Source: Oscillospiraceae bacterium
GTDB taxonomy: Bacteria > Bacillota > Clostridia > Oscillospirales > Oscillospiraceae
Length of the DNA stretch: 64,000 nt
Direction: 5' to 3'
Assembly: GCA_020025575.1 (NCBI GenBank)
Contig: JAHHRW010000005.1
Location: 62,001-126,000 of the forward strand
The notes below the pieces were generated by a model. It was given only the letters and a program-made list of their open reading frames with translations. It was not told the DNA's origin and did not search any database. The stretch's first letter is position 1. The number at the start of each line of letters is the position of its first letter. Positions 1-7,369 of this stretch are shown here, in pieces. The translations under genes and the position numbers were made by a program.

Positions 1-1
1 C

Positions 2-331
2 CAGGGTACCAAGAACCTGATGCGTGTGGTGGCGCAGCGGCTGAGTACACTGCCGCCTGTGACCATCTATGAGCCGGAATATGTGGCGCCTGTGGCGGCA
101 GCTGGCAGCCCGGAGGAGCTGGAAATCGATCACTATGGCAACACCTGGATGATTACCGGAAAGTGGCTTGAGAATCTGATCATGGATATCAACTTTGATG
201 ACTATGAGGCTCGCAACCATTTTGACCTGCTCTTGCGGCGCAGCGGCTTGTTCAAACGGCTGGAGCAGATGGGAATTCAGGATGGCGACACCGTAGATAT
301 TTATGACTTCCAGTTCGAATATCAGCGCTAA
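2..331 (+). CDS. obg: GTPase Obg, C-terminal part (5' end outside window)
   Basis: This is the last 109 or so codons of a gene that begins before the window. The visible protein holds the OCT domain typical of Obg/CgtA from Gram-positive bacteria, including the repeated basic-acidic pattern ending in GDTVDIYDFQFEY just before the stop. Full Obg is a ribosome-associated GTPase used in 50S assembly and stress control; the glycine-rich Obg fold and the G domain are not visible here. A strong terminator follows 60 bp after the stop, so obg ends its transcription unit. The assignment rests on the OCT domain only, but the match is characteristic. Confidence 0.88.
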   Translation, partial: QGTKNLMRVVAQRLSTLPPVTIYEPEYVAPVAAAGSPEELEIDHYGNTWMITGKWLENLIMDINFDDYEARNHFDLLLRRSGLFKRLEQMGIQDGDTVDIYDFQFEYQR

Positions 332-364
332 ATAGAGGATTTTGTAATATTTTGGAAAAAAGCT

Positions 365-393
365 TTGCCATTTTCGATTCTGTTTAGTATAAT
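365..393 (+). promoter_or_regulatory. Sigma-A promoter for the AraC-family gene
   Basis: A -35 box TTGCCA (365-370) and a perfect -10 box TATAAT (388-393) are separated by 17 bp. The expected start near 400 falls inside the 5' arm of the obg terminator, so a transcript starting here would not carry the complete hairpin and could pass through it. Confidence 0.6.
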
Positions 394-427
394 GAAGGGG
401 ACGAAGGTTCGTTCCCTTCATTTTTTT
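394..427 (+). terminator. Intrinsic terminator after obg
   Basis: A 12-bp stem (394-405 with 408-419, one G-U pair) has a 2-base tip and is followed by seven T (421-427). It ends the obg transcript and overlaps the start region of the downstream promoter. Confidence 0.85.
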
Positions 428-455
428 GTAATTGTAACTTCCGGAGGTCTAAAGT

Positions 456-1613
456 ATGATCTGCAATCTGAATCATTTATCTTTTCAATCCTACGGTACC
501 ATTGAATCGGAGCGTGTGCTGGCTAAGGATTTGCTGGACAAGGCTGCTGAGAACCGTGTGATGGCGCTTTCTGGGGAAGCGTGTAGAGTGTATCGCTGTG
601 CCCGTGAGATTTGGGTGCGCAACCATGAAAATATGACGGTGCTCTCTGTGTCGCTGGATGGTGAAACCTATCAGCATTTTTATTTGGATAAAGTGATTTG
701 TATTAAGCCCGGTGTCTACTTTTCTCTGCGCCCGTATCAGGATGCATCCAGTGTGGAGCTGGCAGGGGAACAGATGCCTGAGGAGGTGACAACGGATCAT
801 TCTGCCAATAATTATCGGATGAAACGAAATATTGCGGTGAACAGCATTTATACCTTTTTTTACCATGAAAAGGAGAAGGGATTTATCTTCCCGGGGGAAG
901 CCCATAAGCCTCTGGAGCTGACATATGTAGATAATGGCGCCATTCATTCGGTGGCCGATGGTATGGATGTTCTGCTGAATCAGGGGGATCTGGTGATCTA
1001 TGCGCCCAATCAGTGGCATATGCAGTATGCTGACGAAGATGTGTCTGCAAGTTATATCACCATCAGCTTTGATCTGGATGGAGTGTGCCCGGAGAGTCTG
1101 TTTAATCGAAAGTTTTCCATCCCGCAGTCTGCGGTTCCTATGTTACAGAGATTGCTCTGGGAGCACGATCAGGTGGATTCCTATTCCGAGGACATGATGA
1201 TTTGCTATTTGCAGATTCTGCTGCTGACGCTGCTGCGGGAGCAGACAAGTCCCACGCAGGTGAAACTGCGCACCACCAATGCGGTGAACTCTGAGAATGA
1301 GATCATCCGCCGTGCCCAGCAGTTTATCAGTACCCATGTCCGGGACAAGCTTACGGTGCCGGTGGTTGCGCGCCATGTGGATGTGAGCCCCAGTTACCTG
1401 ACGGCGTTATTCCGCAAGAATTTGCAGATTTCCCCGGGAGAGTATATTCGCCGCGTAAAACTTCAGGAAAGCAAGCAGATGATCCGGGAAGATAACATGA
1501 ACTTTACGGAGATTGCGGCGGTTCTGCAATATTCCACGGTGCATCATTTTTCGCGCCAGTTCAAGGATAAGTTTGGTATTACACCGACGGAATATGCAAA
1601 ATCTGTCCGATAA
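456..1613 (+). CDS. AraC-family transcriptional regulator with cupin-like sensor domain
   Basis: The 385-residue protein ends in the two helix-turn-helix units of the AraC/XylS family (about residues 285-385), with the typical ISPGEYIRRVKL and FGITPTEY segments. Residues about 130-240 look like the cupin-type effector domain (GDLVIYAPNQWH motif). The first about 120 residues form an extra N-terminal region of unknown role. Such proteins usually activate nearby sugar or stress genes, but no obvious target lies next to it: obg is upstream and the convergent rpsR operon downstream. Start ATG 456 is preceded by GGAGG at good spacing, and the gene has its own promoter and terminator. The effector cannot be inferred. 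Confidence 0.85.
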   Translation: MICNLNHLSFQSYGTIESERVLAKDLLDKAAENRVMALSGEACRVYRCAREIWVRNHENMTVLSVSLDGETYQHFYLDKVICIKPGVYFSLRPYQDASSVELAGEQMPEEVTTDHSANNYRMKRNIAVNSIYTFFYHEKEKGFIFPGEAHKPLELTYVDNGAIHSVADGMDVLLNQGDLVIYAPNQWHMQYADEDVSASYITISFDLDGVCPESLFNRKFSIPQSAVPMLQRLLWEHDQVDSYSEDMMICYLQILLLTLLREQTSPTQVKLRTTNAVNSENEIIRRAQQFISTHVRDKLTVPVVARHVDVSPSYLTALFRKNLQISPGEYIRRVKLQESKQMIREDNMNFTEIAAVLQYSTVHHFSRQFKDKFGITPTEYAKSVR

Positions 1614-1638
1614 ACAGGTTACGTGTGTGAAAATAGAG

Positions 1639-1670
1639 GCCGGTGCTGCATCCTGCAGCACCGGCTTTTT
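1639..1670 (+). terminator. Intrinsic terminator of the AraC-family gene
   Basis: A perfect 12-bp stem (1639-1650 with 1654-1665) has a 3-base loop and is followed by TTTTT. Confidence 0.9.
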
Positions 1671-1683
1671 GGAAAAATCTCAA

Positions 1684-1797
1684 TTATCCACAGTGTGGTC
1701 ACATTCTGTGGACAAATTTTTCGTTTTGAAGAAAACTTTTGACATAGTTCGGTTGGAATAAAAAACAATCCACAGGATGTGGCCGTTGTGTGGATAA
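1684..1797. other. Cluster of DnaA-box sequences
   Basis: The intergenic DNA between two convergent terminators contains a consensus DnaA box TTATCCACA at 1684-1692 (plus), its near-consensus form TTGTCCACA at 1707-1715 (minus), and another consensus TTATCCACA at 1789-1797 (minus). A weaker match lies at 1766-1774. No AT-rich unwinding element or dnaA/dnaN gene is present. It may be a DnaA-titration or regulatory site rather than an origin. Confidence 0.6.
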
Positions 1798-1820
1798 ATC
1801 ATTCAATCAGCCGGAAAGAT

Positions 1821-1854
1821 AAAAAACACCCCGAAGGAAAATCCTTCGGGGTGT
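1821..1854 (-). terminator. Terminator of the rpsF-ssb-rpsR operon
   Basis: A 13-bp stem (1826-1838 with 1842-1854) and three-base loop are followed on the minus strand by a run of six T (plus A at 1821-1826). It lies just past the rpsR stop. Confidence 0.9.
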
Positions 1855-1866
1855 ATCGCTTATCAA

Positions 1867-2103
1867 TTAGTCTGCAACATAGGGCAGCAGAGCAATCTGG
1901 CGAGCACGCTTGATAGCGGTGGTCAGACTACGCTGATGAGCAGCACAGGTACCAGTGGTACGGCGGGGCAGGATCTTGCCACGCTCGGACAGGTAACGGC
2001 GCAGCTTTGCAGTGTCCTTGTAATCGATAACAGTCACCTTGTCAACGCAGAAAGAACAAACCTTCTTACGCTTGCGGGGACGGACACGCTGTTCGTTAGC
2101 CAT
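1867..2103 (-). CDS. rpsR: 30S ribosomal protein S18
   Basis: The 78-residue protein matches bacterial S18 along its length, with the basic N-terminus, the YKD...[11 protein letters not shown] core and the C-terminal [12 protein letters not shown] segment. It is the cysteine-containing form: a CSFC pair near residue 16 and a later Cys-His pair (TGTCAAHQR) would bind zinc. S18 sits on the platform of the small subunit next to S6, and its gene is the last of the rpsF-ssb-rpsR operon seen in most Firmicutes. A strong AAGGAGG precedes the ATG. Confidence 0.97.
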   Translation of the reverse strand: MANEQRVRPRKRKKVCSFCVDKVTVIDYKDTAKLRRYLSERGKILPRRTTGTCAAHQRSLTTAIKRARQIALLPYVAD

Positions 2104-2142
2104 GATGATTCCTCCTTATTAGCATTGTAGAAAATTCAAGAA

Positions 2143-2625
2143 TTAGAAAGGAAGCTGTGCATCGTCATCTTCCAGCATAGCGAAGTCGGATGCAGGTGCA
2201 GAGGCAGGGGCGCTGTAGCCGCCAAAGCCGCTGTTCTGAGCCTGACCATAGGAGTTGCTGCCGTAGGTGTTGCCACCAAAAGAGCTGGCACCATGGTCAT
2301 CACGCTTGCTGTCGCCGAAGTAGACATTGTCTGCCACGATTTCGGCGGTGCGACGCTTGTTTCCATCTTTGTCGTTCCAGGAACGAATCTGGAGACGACC
2401 GGATACCACTGCCATACGGCCCTTGGTGAAGTACTTGGAGACAAATTCTCCAGTCTGACGCCAAGCAACGCAGTCAATGAAATCCGTTTCCCGTTCGCCA
2501 CCGTCTTTTGGAGCAAAGTCTCGATCCACAGCCAGAGTAAAGCTGGCTACGGCGACACCGCTGCCGGTACGGCGCAGTTCGGGGTCACGGGTCAGACGAC
2601 CCATGATGGTGATGTGGTTGAGCAT
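2143..2625 (-). CDS. ssb: Single-stranded DNA-binding protein
   Basis: The 160-residue protein has the SSB OB-fold in residues 1-105 (MLNHITIMGRLTRDPELR start, then the FIDCVAW and GRLQIRSW strands). A flexible Gly/Ser/Ala-rich linker follows, and the acidic tip DDDAQLPF recruits other replication proteins. It coats single-stranded DNA in replication, recombination and repair. Its place between rpsF and rpsR is the classical arrangement, and the AGGAGG site just before the start overlaps the short gap after rpsF. Confidence 0.97.
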   Translation of the reverse strand: MLNHITIMGRLTRDPELRRTGSGVAVASFTLAVDRDFAPKDGGERETDFIDCVAWRQTGEFVSKYFTKGRMAVVSGRLQIRSWNDKDGNKRRTAEIVADNVYFGDSKRDDHGASSFGGNTYGSNSYGQAQNSGFGGYSAPASAPASDFAMLEDDDAQLPF

Positions 2626-2637
2626 AAGAACTCCTCC

Positions 2638-2934
2638 TTACTCTTCCACTGCAGTGGTCATGCAGCGCATAACGCCTTCGGTGATCTTCATCACACGCTC
2701 CAGCTCAGCGGGGAACTGGGGCTTGGACTCGAAGTTCATCAGAACGTAGTAGCCCTCAGCCATGTCATTGATGAGATAAGCCAGACGACGCTTGCCCCAC
2801 TCGTCAATGTTGGTCAGAGTACCCTCCGCTTCCACCATTGCCTTGAACTTTTCCACAAGTGCTGCGATACCCTCTTCGCCGATGGTAGCATCGATGATGT
2901 AGAGTACCTCATACTTACCGGTAATCTTAGCCAT
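2638..2934 (-). CDS. rpsF: 30S ribosomal protein S6
   Basis: The 98-residue protein beginning MAKITGKYEVLYIID has the S6 ferredoxin-like fold pattern, including WGKRRLAYLIND and YYVLMNFES. A longer reading frame upstream is not used: the ATG at 2934 has AAAGGAGGTG at ideal spacing, and the 98-residue length fits the family. S6 binds 16S rRNA with S18. It is the first gene of the operon and is driven by a consensus promoter about 80 bp upstream. Confidence 0.96.
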   Translation of the reverse strand: MAKITGKYEVLYIIDATIGEEGIAALVEKFKAMVEAEGTLTNIDEWGKRRLAYLINDMAEGYYVLMNFESKPQFPAELERVMKITEGVMRCMTTAVEE

Positions 2935-3011
2935 GTTGTTTGCACCTCCTTTTGGACGTTTGGCCCCCAGGCACACTGGGAGCAAGGATTGTCTAATTTT
3001 CAGACTGATTC

Positions 3012-3040
3012 ATTATATCGGGAAAAAATCAATTTGTCAA
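3012..3040 (-). promoter_or_regulatory. Consensus sigma-A promoter of rpsF-ssb-rpsR
   Basis: On the minus strand, TTGACA (3040-3035) and TATAAT (3017-3012) are both perfect and separated by 17 bp. It touches the last codon of the upstream phosphoesterase gene. The leader of about 70 nt contains a CCCAG/CTGGG hairpin near 2965-2980 that could serve S6:S18 autoregulation; that link is only a guess. Confidence 0.85.
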
Positions 3041-3702
3041 TACATTTTTCCTGTAAGTTTCAGAAAAATATTACAAAATTCCTGCATTTTGGTGGTGGAG
3101 ATCTCAGGATCGGGGATATCCAGGGTATAGCGCTCGCACACGTTGATTACTTTGGTTCCGTTGTATTCTTTTTCCCGCTGGATATTCTGGCCGTAGCGCA
3201 TATGTACGTGCCCGTGGAGCAGATATGTGGGGTGATAACTGTCGATCAATTCTAAAAAGGCGGCAAACCCTCGGTGGGCGGCATCTTCTGCATCGCCAAC
3301 GCCCAGGGGTGGGGCGTGGGTAACGACGATATCCACGCCGCCGGCCTGTTTGATCTGCCATTTTAATTTGCGGATACGGCTGCGCATCTGACGCTCGGTG
3401 AATTGAAAACTGCCGGGGCGGTATCGATAGCATCCGCCCAGTCCCAATATCCGAAGCCCCTTGTATGTGACAAGCTTGCCGTCAATACAGTCGCAGCCCT
3501 CCGGTGGTTTTTGTTCATAATTCGTATCGTGGTTGCCGTGGACATACATGACCGGGCATCTTGCCATGGTTACCAAGAAGGATAGGTAAGATGCTTTCAG
3601 GTCACCGCTGGATAATATGAGGTCATAATCCTTTAGGCGTCCGGGGATATAGTGCTCCCACAGGGCGCTGCATTCTTCATCTGCAACTGCGAGAATTTTC
3701 AC
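3037..3702 (-). CDS. Metallophosphoesterase with altered first motif
   Basis: The 221-residue protein carries the calcineurin-like phosphoesterase motifs: Gly33-Asp34, GNHD at 56-59, a metal-ligand His129 (VVTHAPP) and GHVH at 164-167. The first motif, normally D-x-H, reads Asp8-Glu9-Glu10, so one ligand is changed. These enzymes are di-metal phosphoesterases with varied substrates; no substrate can be given. The start overlaps the stop of the upstream BMP-fusion gene by 4 bp (ATGA), so the two are translationally coupled and probably work together. Confidence 0.85.
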   Translation of the reverse strand: MKILAVADEECSALWEHYIPGRLKDYDLILSSGDLKASYLSFLVTMARCPVMYVHGNHDTNYEQKPPEGCDCIDGKLVTYKGLRILGLGGCYRYRPGSFQFTERQMRSRIRKLKWQIKQAGGVDIVVTHAPPLGVGDAEDAAHRGFAAFLELIDSYHPTYLLHGHVHMRYGQNIQREKEYNGTKVINVCERYTLDIPDPEISTTKMQEFCNIFLKLTGKMY

Positions 3703-5630
3703 GGGGATACCTCCTCTGGATTTTCCGGGGGATAAATACCCAATAATTTCACCATGGGACGGGAGATGGGCAGCACATCCTCATATTTGGGAATATAACC
3801 GTGGACGTTATTACACAGCCAGTCCATATGCAGCAAATCGTCCGGTGACAGACTCCGTGTGCCATCGTTGATGATGGTACCATCCTGTGCAACGATTTTA
3901 CGGTAGAAGGGATCGAGCAGTCCCTGCCGAAGGCCGGTGCGCAGCATTGTGGCCAGCATCCGAACGCCGTCGGGCAGTTCTTCACCCAGGGTCACATCAA
4001 TGACACCGCTGCTCATGCCCCACCAGTAATTTACGATTTTTCCGCCTTTTTCTGTGTCCCAAGAGCCATTGAGCATGGAACGGACAATAGTTTCGTAGAA
4101 TTTACCCCAAATCCATGTTGGGGAGCCCAAGGAAATGAAGGTTCCGTCGTCATCCGCCATAAAGGTTCCGGAATCGGTGAACATACGGTCTTCTGCGGGG
4201 GTATCGCGGTTGGAAATCACACGGATGCCATCGGTGAAGAATTCTCTGGTGGGATTGCCCGGCAGGCAGGACCACTTCAGCTCAATCTTTGCTCTGGGAT
4301 TGGTCATCTGCGCGCCCAAAGCAAATGCGTTGATGGCCGCAGGAACACCGTGGATGGGATAACTGCCCACATAACCGATGCGGTCATTTTTCGCCATTGC
4401 ACCTGCGATGGCGCCGGTAATGAACTTGCCCTCGTAAACACGGCTGTAGTAGGTGCGCACGGTAGAGTAGGGCATATGCACCGAGCAATTGAGCACCTTG
4501 ACTTTGGGATATTTTACAGAGATTTTCAGACAGGGGGCAATCAGCTGGGGGGTGGTAGCAAAAATCACATCGGCGCCAGATGCAATGGCCTGCTCCATCA
4601 TCTGCTCAGCAAGCTCTGGCGTATCGGCACCGAAATAGCTCTGGACAGAGACCTGTTTGCCAAAAACCTGCTCCAGATGCTGCCTGCCTTTGTCGTGGGC
4701 CATGGTCCAAGGGCTTGTTTCAACGGTACGCTGATGGATAAAGGCCAAACTAATATAGTCTTTTCGAATGATTTTGCTGAAAATGCCGGTTTTTTCTTTT
4801 GTGGGTGCCTCGGTGGAAACCACTGGGATGGGGGAGTCCATAGCGATGACATTATCCCACATTTCTTCCAAAGAAGTTTTTAGTTCACCGGTGGACATTT
4901 TTCCCAAATCGGAATAGGGATACAGTTCCAGCCATAACAGCAGGGCATCCTCCGGCTGGCTGTACAGTGATTTGCCTCCAAGGGCGTAAAAGGCTTCCTT
5001 AAAATACTGGAAGTAGGCACGAAAACGGCGGCAATCCTCCTCTGCCCAGACCTGTCCCTGGGGTAGGCCCACCGCGCTGAGCAATTTTGCGTACTGGCCG
5101 GGGTGGGTGAACTGAATATCATAGATTTTTGTGGCTTTGTAAAAGTCCAAAAATTCATAATAGGCCTTCACGTGCAGGTCTTCGCTGGGAGCGGGGATGA
5201 TTCGGTGGACATTACCGGGGATTCGGGTCGCACCATAGTATTTGAGGACGCTGACCCGTTTGTTGCCCTCCTGCACATAGAAATTTCCCAGATATTCATA
5301 GCAGGTAATGGGGTCACGGATGCCTTCTTCAGACAAATGCGCCATACACAGGTTGATCCATTTCAGCGCAAATTCGGATTTTGCGTCCAGCAGGGGCAGG
5401 AACCCTGCGGTGAATGCAGAAATTCGTCCGGCGGTTTTTGTGCCCACAATTCGTTCCACTGGGATATCCACTAAGCCCACATATTGGCTGGATTCTGCAA
5501 TGGAATCGGCAACTAAATCGTCCAGAACGGCGGGGTTGGGGTCCAAGCCCTTCATCAGCCGTTCCTTCTGTTCGGCCTTGCCCAAGCGAAGGGCACGATT
5601 ATATTGTTCAATAGCCTCAGATCGATCCAT
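3699..5630 (-). CDS. Cytoplasmic BMP-domain protein with ParB-like N-terminal half
   Basis: The 643-residue product has no signal peptide. Residues about 50-135 resemble a ParB/sulfiredoxin-type fold (VDIPVERIVGTKTAGR, then YVQEGNKRVSVLKYYG). Residues about 290-600 match the BMP/PnrA family normally found as nucleoside-binding lipoproteins of ABC transporters (FATTPQLIAPCL, GYVGSYPIHGVPAAINAF, YWWGMSSGVIDV). A cytoplasmic BMP protein suggests an intracellular sensor of nucleosides or related ligands, as proposed for Med of Bacillus. I take ATG 5630 because GGAGG lies at proper spacing; an upstream ATG at 5663 has none. It is coupled to the downstream phosphoesterase. Ligand and role are unknown. 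Confidence 0.8.
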   Translation of the reverse strand: MDRSEAIEQYNRALRLGKAEQKERLMKGLDPNPAVLDDLVADSIAESSQYVGLVDIPVERIVGTKTAGRISAFTAGFLPLLDAKSEFALKWINLCMAHLSEEGIRDPITCYEYLGNFYVQEGNKRVSVLKYYGATRIPGNVHRIIPAPSEDLHVKAYYEFLDFYKATKIYDIQFTHPGQYAKLLSAVGLPQGQVWAEEDCRRFRAYFQYFKEAFYALGGKSLYSQPEDALLLWLELYPYSDLGKMSTGELKTSLEEMWDNVIAMDSPIPVVSTEAPTKEKTGIFSKIIRKDYISLAFIHQRTVETSPWTMAHDKGRQHLEQVFGKQVSVQSYFGADTPELAEQMMEQAIASGADVIFATTPQLIAPCLKISVKYPKVKVLNCSVHMPYSTVRTYYSRVYEGKFITGAIAGAMAKNDRIGYVGSYPIHGVPAAINAFALGAQMTNPRAKIELKWSCLPGNPTREFFTDGIRVISNRDTPAEDRMFTDSGTFMADDDGTFISLGSPTWIWGKFYETIVRSMLNGSWDTEKGGKIVNYWWGMSSGVIDVTLGEELPDGVRMLATMLRTGLRQGLLDPFYRKIVAQDGTIINDGTRSLSPDDLLHMDWLCNNVHGYIPKYEDVLPISRPMVKLLGIYPPENPEEVSP

Positions 5631-5677
5631 AATATAAGTCCTCCCTAGGATAAATAAAGCCAAATCAAATCAAATAT

Positions 5678-5706
5678 ATCATACTGCCTTTTTTGCGTAA
5701 TTGCAA
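5678..5706 (-). promoter_or_regulatory. Promoter of the BMP-fusion/phosphoesterase operon
   Basis: Minus strand -35 TTGCAA (5706-5701), 17-bp spacer, -10 TATGAT (5683-5678). It lies directly after the terminator of the preceding unit. Confidence 0.7.
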
Positions 5707-5707
5707 C

Positions 5708-5740
5708 AAAAAGCGTGCCGAAACATATGTTCCGACACGC
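5708..5740 (-). terminator. Terminator downstream of the Nudix gene
   Basis: A 12-bp stem with two G-U pairs on the minus strand (5740-5729 with 5724-5713) and a four-base loop is followed by TTTTT (plus A at 5708-5712). Confidence 0.8.
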
Positions 5741-5852
5741 ATGGTTTTGATGTATGAGCCGTGGGTTCCGGGAGCGGACACGGTTTGGTCTACCGGGGCA
5801 TCCCCTTGGGCAATCCCATAGAAGACCGTTGCCTGCCCACGCAACGGTGAAC
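5741..5852 (-). ncRNA. Possible structured 3' RNA after the Nudix gene
   Basis: The 112 nt between the Nudix stop and its terminator is GC-rich and holds several inverted repeats. CCGTTGC/GCAACGG at 5826-5847 forms a hairpin with an 8-base loop, and an alternative longer pairing joins CGTGGG near 5842 with CCCACG near 5762. No convincing reading frame or ribosome site lies in it. It could be a processed small RNA or just an extended 3' UTR. I could not match it to 6S, SRP, RNase P or tmRNA by eye. Confidence 0.25.
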
Positions 5853-6323
5853 TTATCGAATTTTTTCACCGTTTAGGACGGCCTCAATCAGGCGGTCACC
5901 GTGATAACGCAGTTTCAGCAGGAAGAAGGGGGCATCCTGCCACAGAAGATCTAAGAAAATCTTGTCGCCCTCCCACTTGGGCAGGCTGTCCAGAAAATCT
6001 CTGGAAATCCACTGCAAATCGCCTTCGTCACATTCTTTCAATTCCCCGGTAAAGCCATCTGCGGTGAACAGGTACATGAACTGGCAGTCCCCGGGATTTT
6101 CTGTGAGAAAGGTCACAACGCCCCGGCATTTCCACTGGGTCAGGGTCAGGCCGGTTTCTTCCTTCGCCTCCCGCAGCAGGCATTCATCCGGGGTTTCTTC
6201 CCCCTCAAATTTACCGCCAATGCCGATCCATTTATCCTGATTGATGTCGTTCTTCTTTTTCACCCGATGGAGCATCAGAACCTGATCCCCCTGAGTGATA
6301 TAGCACAGTGTTGTGTTTAGCAT
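5853..6323 (-). CDS. Nudix hydrolase, MutT-like (8-oxo-dGTP diphosphatase type)
   Basis: The 156-residue protein contains a complete Nudix box: Gly37, Glu43, Arg51-Glu52, Glu55-Glu56, Gly58. This loop binds divalent metal and hydrolyses nucleoside diphosphates linked to another group. The N-terminal start (TTLCYITQGDQVLMLHR) and overall form resemble the MutX/8-oxo-dGTP diphosphatase branch that cleans oxidised nucleotides, but substrate prediction inside this superfamily is weak. It overlaps the upstream lipid kinase gene by 7 bp, so the two are cotranscribed. Confidence 0.85.
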   Translation of the reverse strand: MLNTTLCYITQGDQVLMLHRVKKKNDINQDKWIGIGGKFEGEETPDECLLREAKEETGLTLTQWKCRGVVTFLTENPGDCQFMYLFTADGFTGELKECDEGDLQWISRDFLDSLPKWEGDKIFLDLLWQDAPFFLLKLRYHGDRLIEAVLNGEKIR

Positions 6324-7249
6324 GATGCACCTCCGTCCTGAATCTGCTTGACAGCGTGGTCGTTTCCGTTTTGAATCAGCCTGACGGCTTGGCGAAGGTT
6401 TTTAATTTGAATCACGGACTGACCATCGGCTTTTTCTCCGTCCAGGGTCCATGGCATATCCGGCTCGGGGAAAATGGTGAGACTGGGGGCAGAACGGAAG
6501 GTGATCATGTTGCAGTTGTATTTCTGGTTCCGCAGTGCCACAATGCATTCGTGCAGTTCCAGGGGGTCTTTGGGGACACGCACCAGCAAAATTTCAAACT
6601 TTCCGTCACACATATCCACCTGCTCCGGGGAAAGGGTCAAAATTCCCCCAACAGAGGTGGAATTGCTGACAGCGCCAAAGATAAAATCCCCCTCGATCAC
6701 TTCATCCTCCAGTTCCAAACGCATATGGGTGGTGCGAATCTGGGGCAGTTCCTGAATGCCCTCTAAAATATAGGCCAAATGGCCCAATGCATTTTTGACA
6801 CTCTGGGGCGTGGAATAGGATGCTCTGGTAAATGCGCCGAAAGAGGCTACATAGCTAAAATAACGGTGGTTGAATTGCCCCACATCATAGGCAACGGGAG
6901 TGCCATCAACAATATCCTGAGCCGCCTGAAGGATATTACCAGATAGCTTTAGGGATGTGGCAAAATCATTTGTGGAGCCGCAGGGAATATATCCGATGGG
7001 GCGGTCAATTCCGGTTTGCAGGACACCGCTGATGGTTTCGTTCAGTGTGCCGTCACCGCCGGCGCAGACCACCAAATCAAAATCTTCCAGTCGACGCTTT
7101 ACGACTTGGGTACCGTCCCCGGGGCCTGCGGTCATATAGGTGGTGACCTCGTAGCCGCCCTGGTTAAAGATGGAAATCATTTGGGGCAGGTATTTATTCG
7201 CCTTGCGCAGACCTGCGCAGGGATTCATGATAAACAGCATTTTCTGCAT
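6317..7249 (-). CDS. Diacylglycerol/lipid kinase family protein (YegS/DagK-like)
   Basis: The 310-residue protein starts MQKMLFIMNPCAGLRKANK and has the nucleotide-binding motif GGDGTLNE, the IGYIPCGSTNDFA segment and the C-terminal LDGEKAD motif of the DagK/YegS/BmrU family. Members phosphorylate diacylglycerol or related lipids at the membrane so the lipid backbone can be reused. An AGGTG site precedes ATG 7249, and the gene is the first of a two-gene unit with the Nudix hydrolase. The precise lipid is not known. Confidence 0.88.
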   Translation of the reverse strand: MQKMLFIMNPCAGLRKANKYLPQMISIFNQGGYEVTTYMTAGPGDGTQVVKRRLEDFDLVVCAGGDGTLNETISGVLQTGIDRPIGYIPCGSTNDFATSLKLSGNILQAAQDIVDGTPVAYDVGQFNHRYFSYVASFGAFTRASYSTPQSVKNALGHLAYILEGIQELPQIRTTHMRLELEDEVIEGDFIFGAVSNSTSVGGILTLSPEQVDMCDGKFEILLVRVPKDPLELHECIVALRNQKYNCNMITFRSAPSLTIFPEPDMPWTLDGEKADGQSVIQIKNLRQAVRLIQNGNDHAVKQIQDGGASC

Positions 7250-7306
7250 AAAAAAGCACCTCGTAATTGGTGGTGAAATAGGCTTTTCACGTTGAATAGT
7301 GCCTAT

Positions 7307-7334
7307 ATTATACCATGATTGCCAATGTTAGCAA
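7307..7334 (-). promoter_or_regulatory. Promoter of the lipid kinase-Nudix unit
   Basis: Minus strand -35 TTGCTA (7334-7329), 16-bp spacer, perfect -10 TATAAT (7312-7307). Confidence 0.7.
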
Positions 7335-7369
7335 GAAGGTGCCTGCAAAGTTTAGAAATGCTTTACAAT

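Noticed and set aside
1671..1820. Complete replication origin
   Set aside because: There are only three good DnaA boxes, no AT-rich unwinding region and no dnaA or dnaN nearby.
5645..5869. 74-codon minus-strand frame downstream of the Nudix gene
   Set aside because: It runs through a terminator hairpin and the promoter of the next operon, so it cannot be a normal gene.
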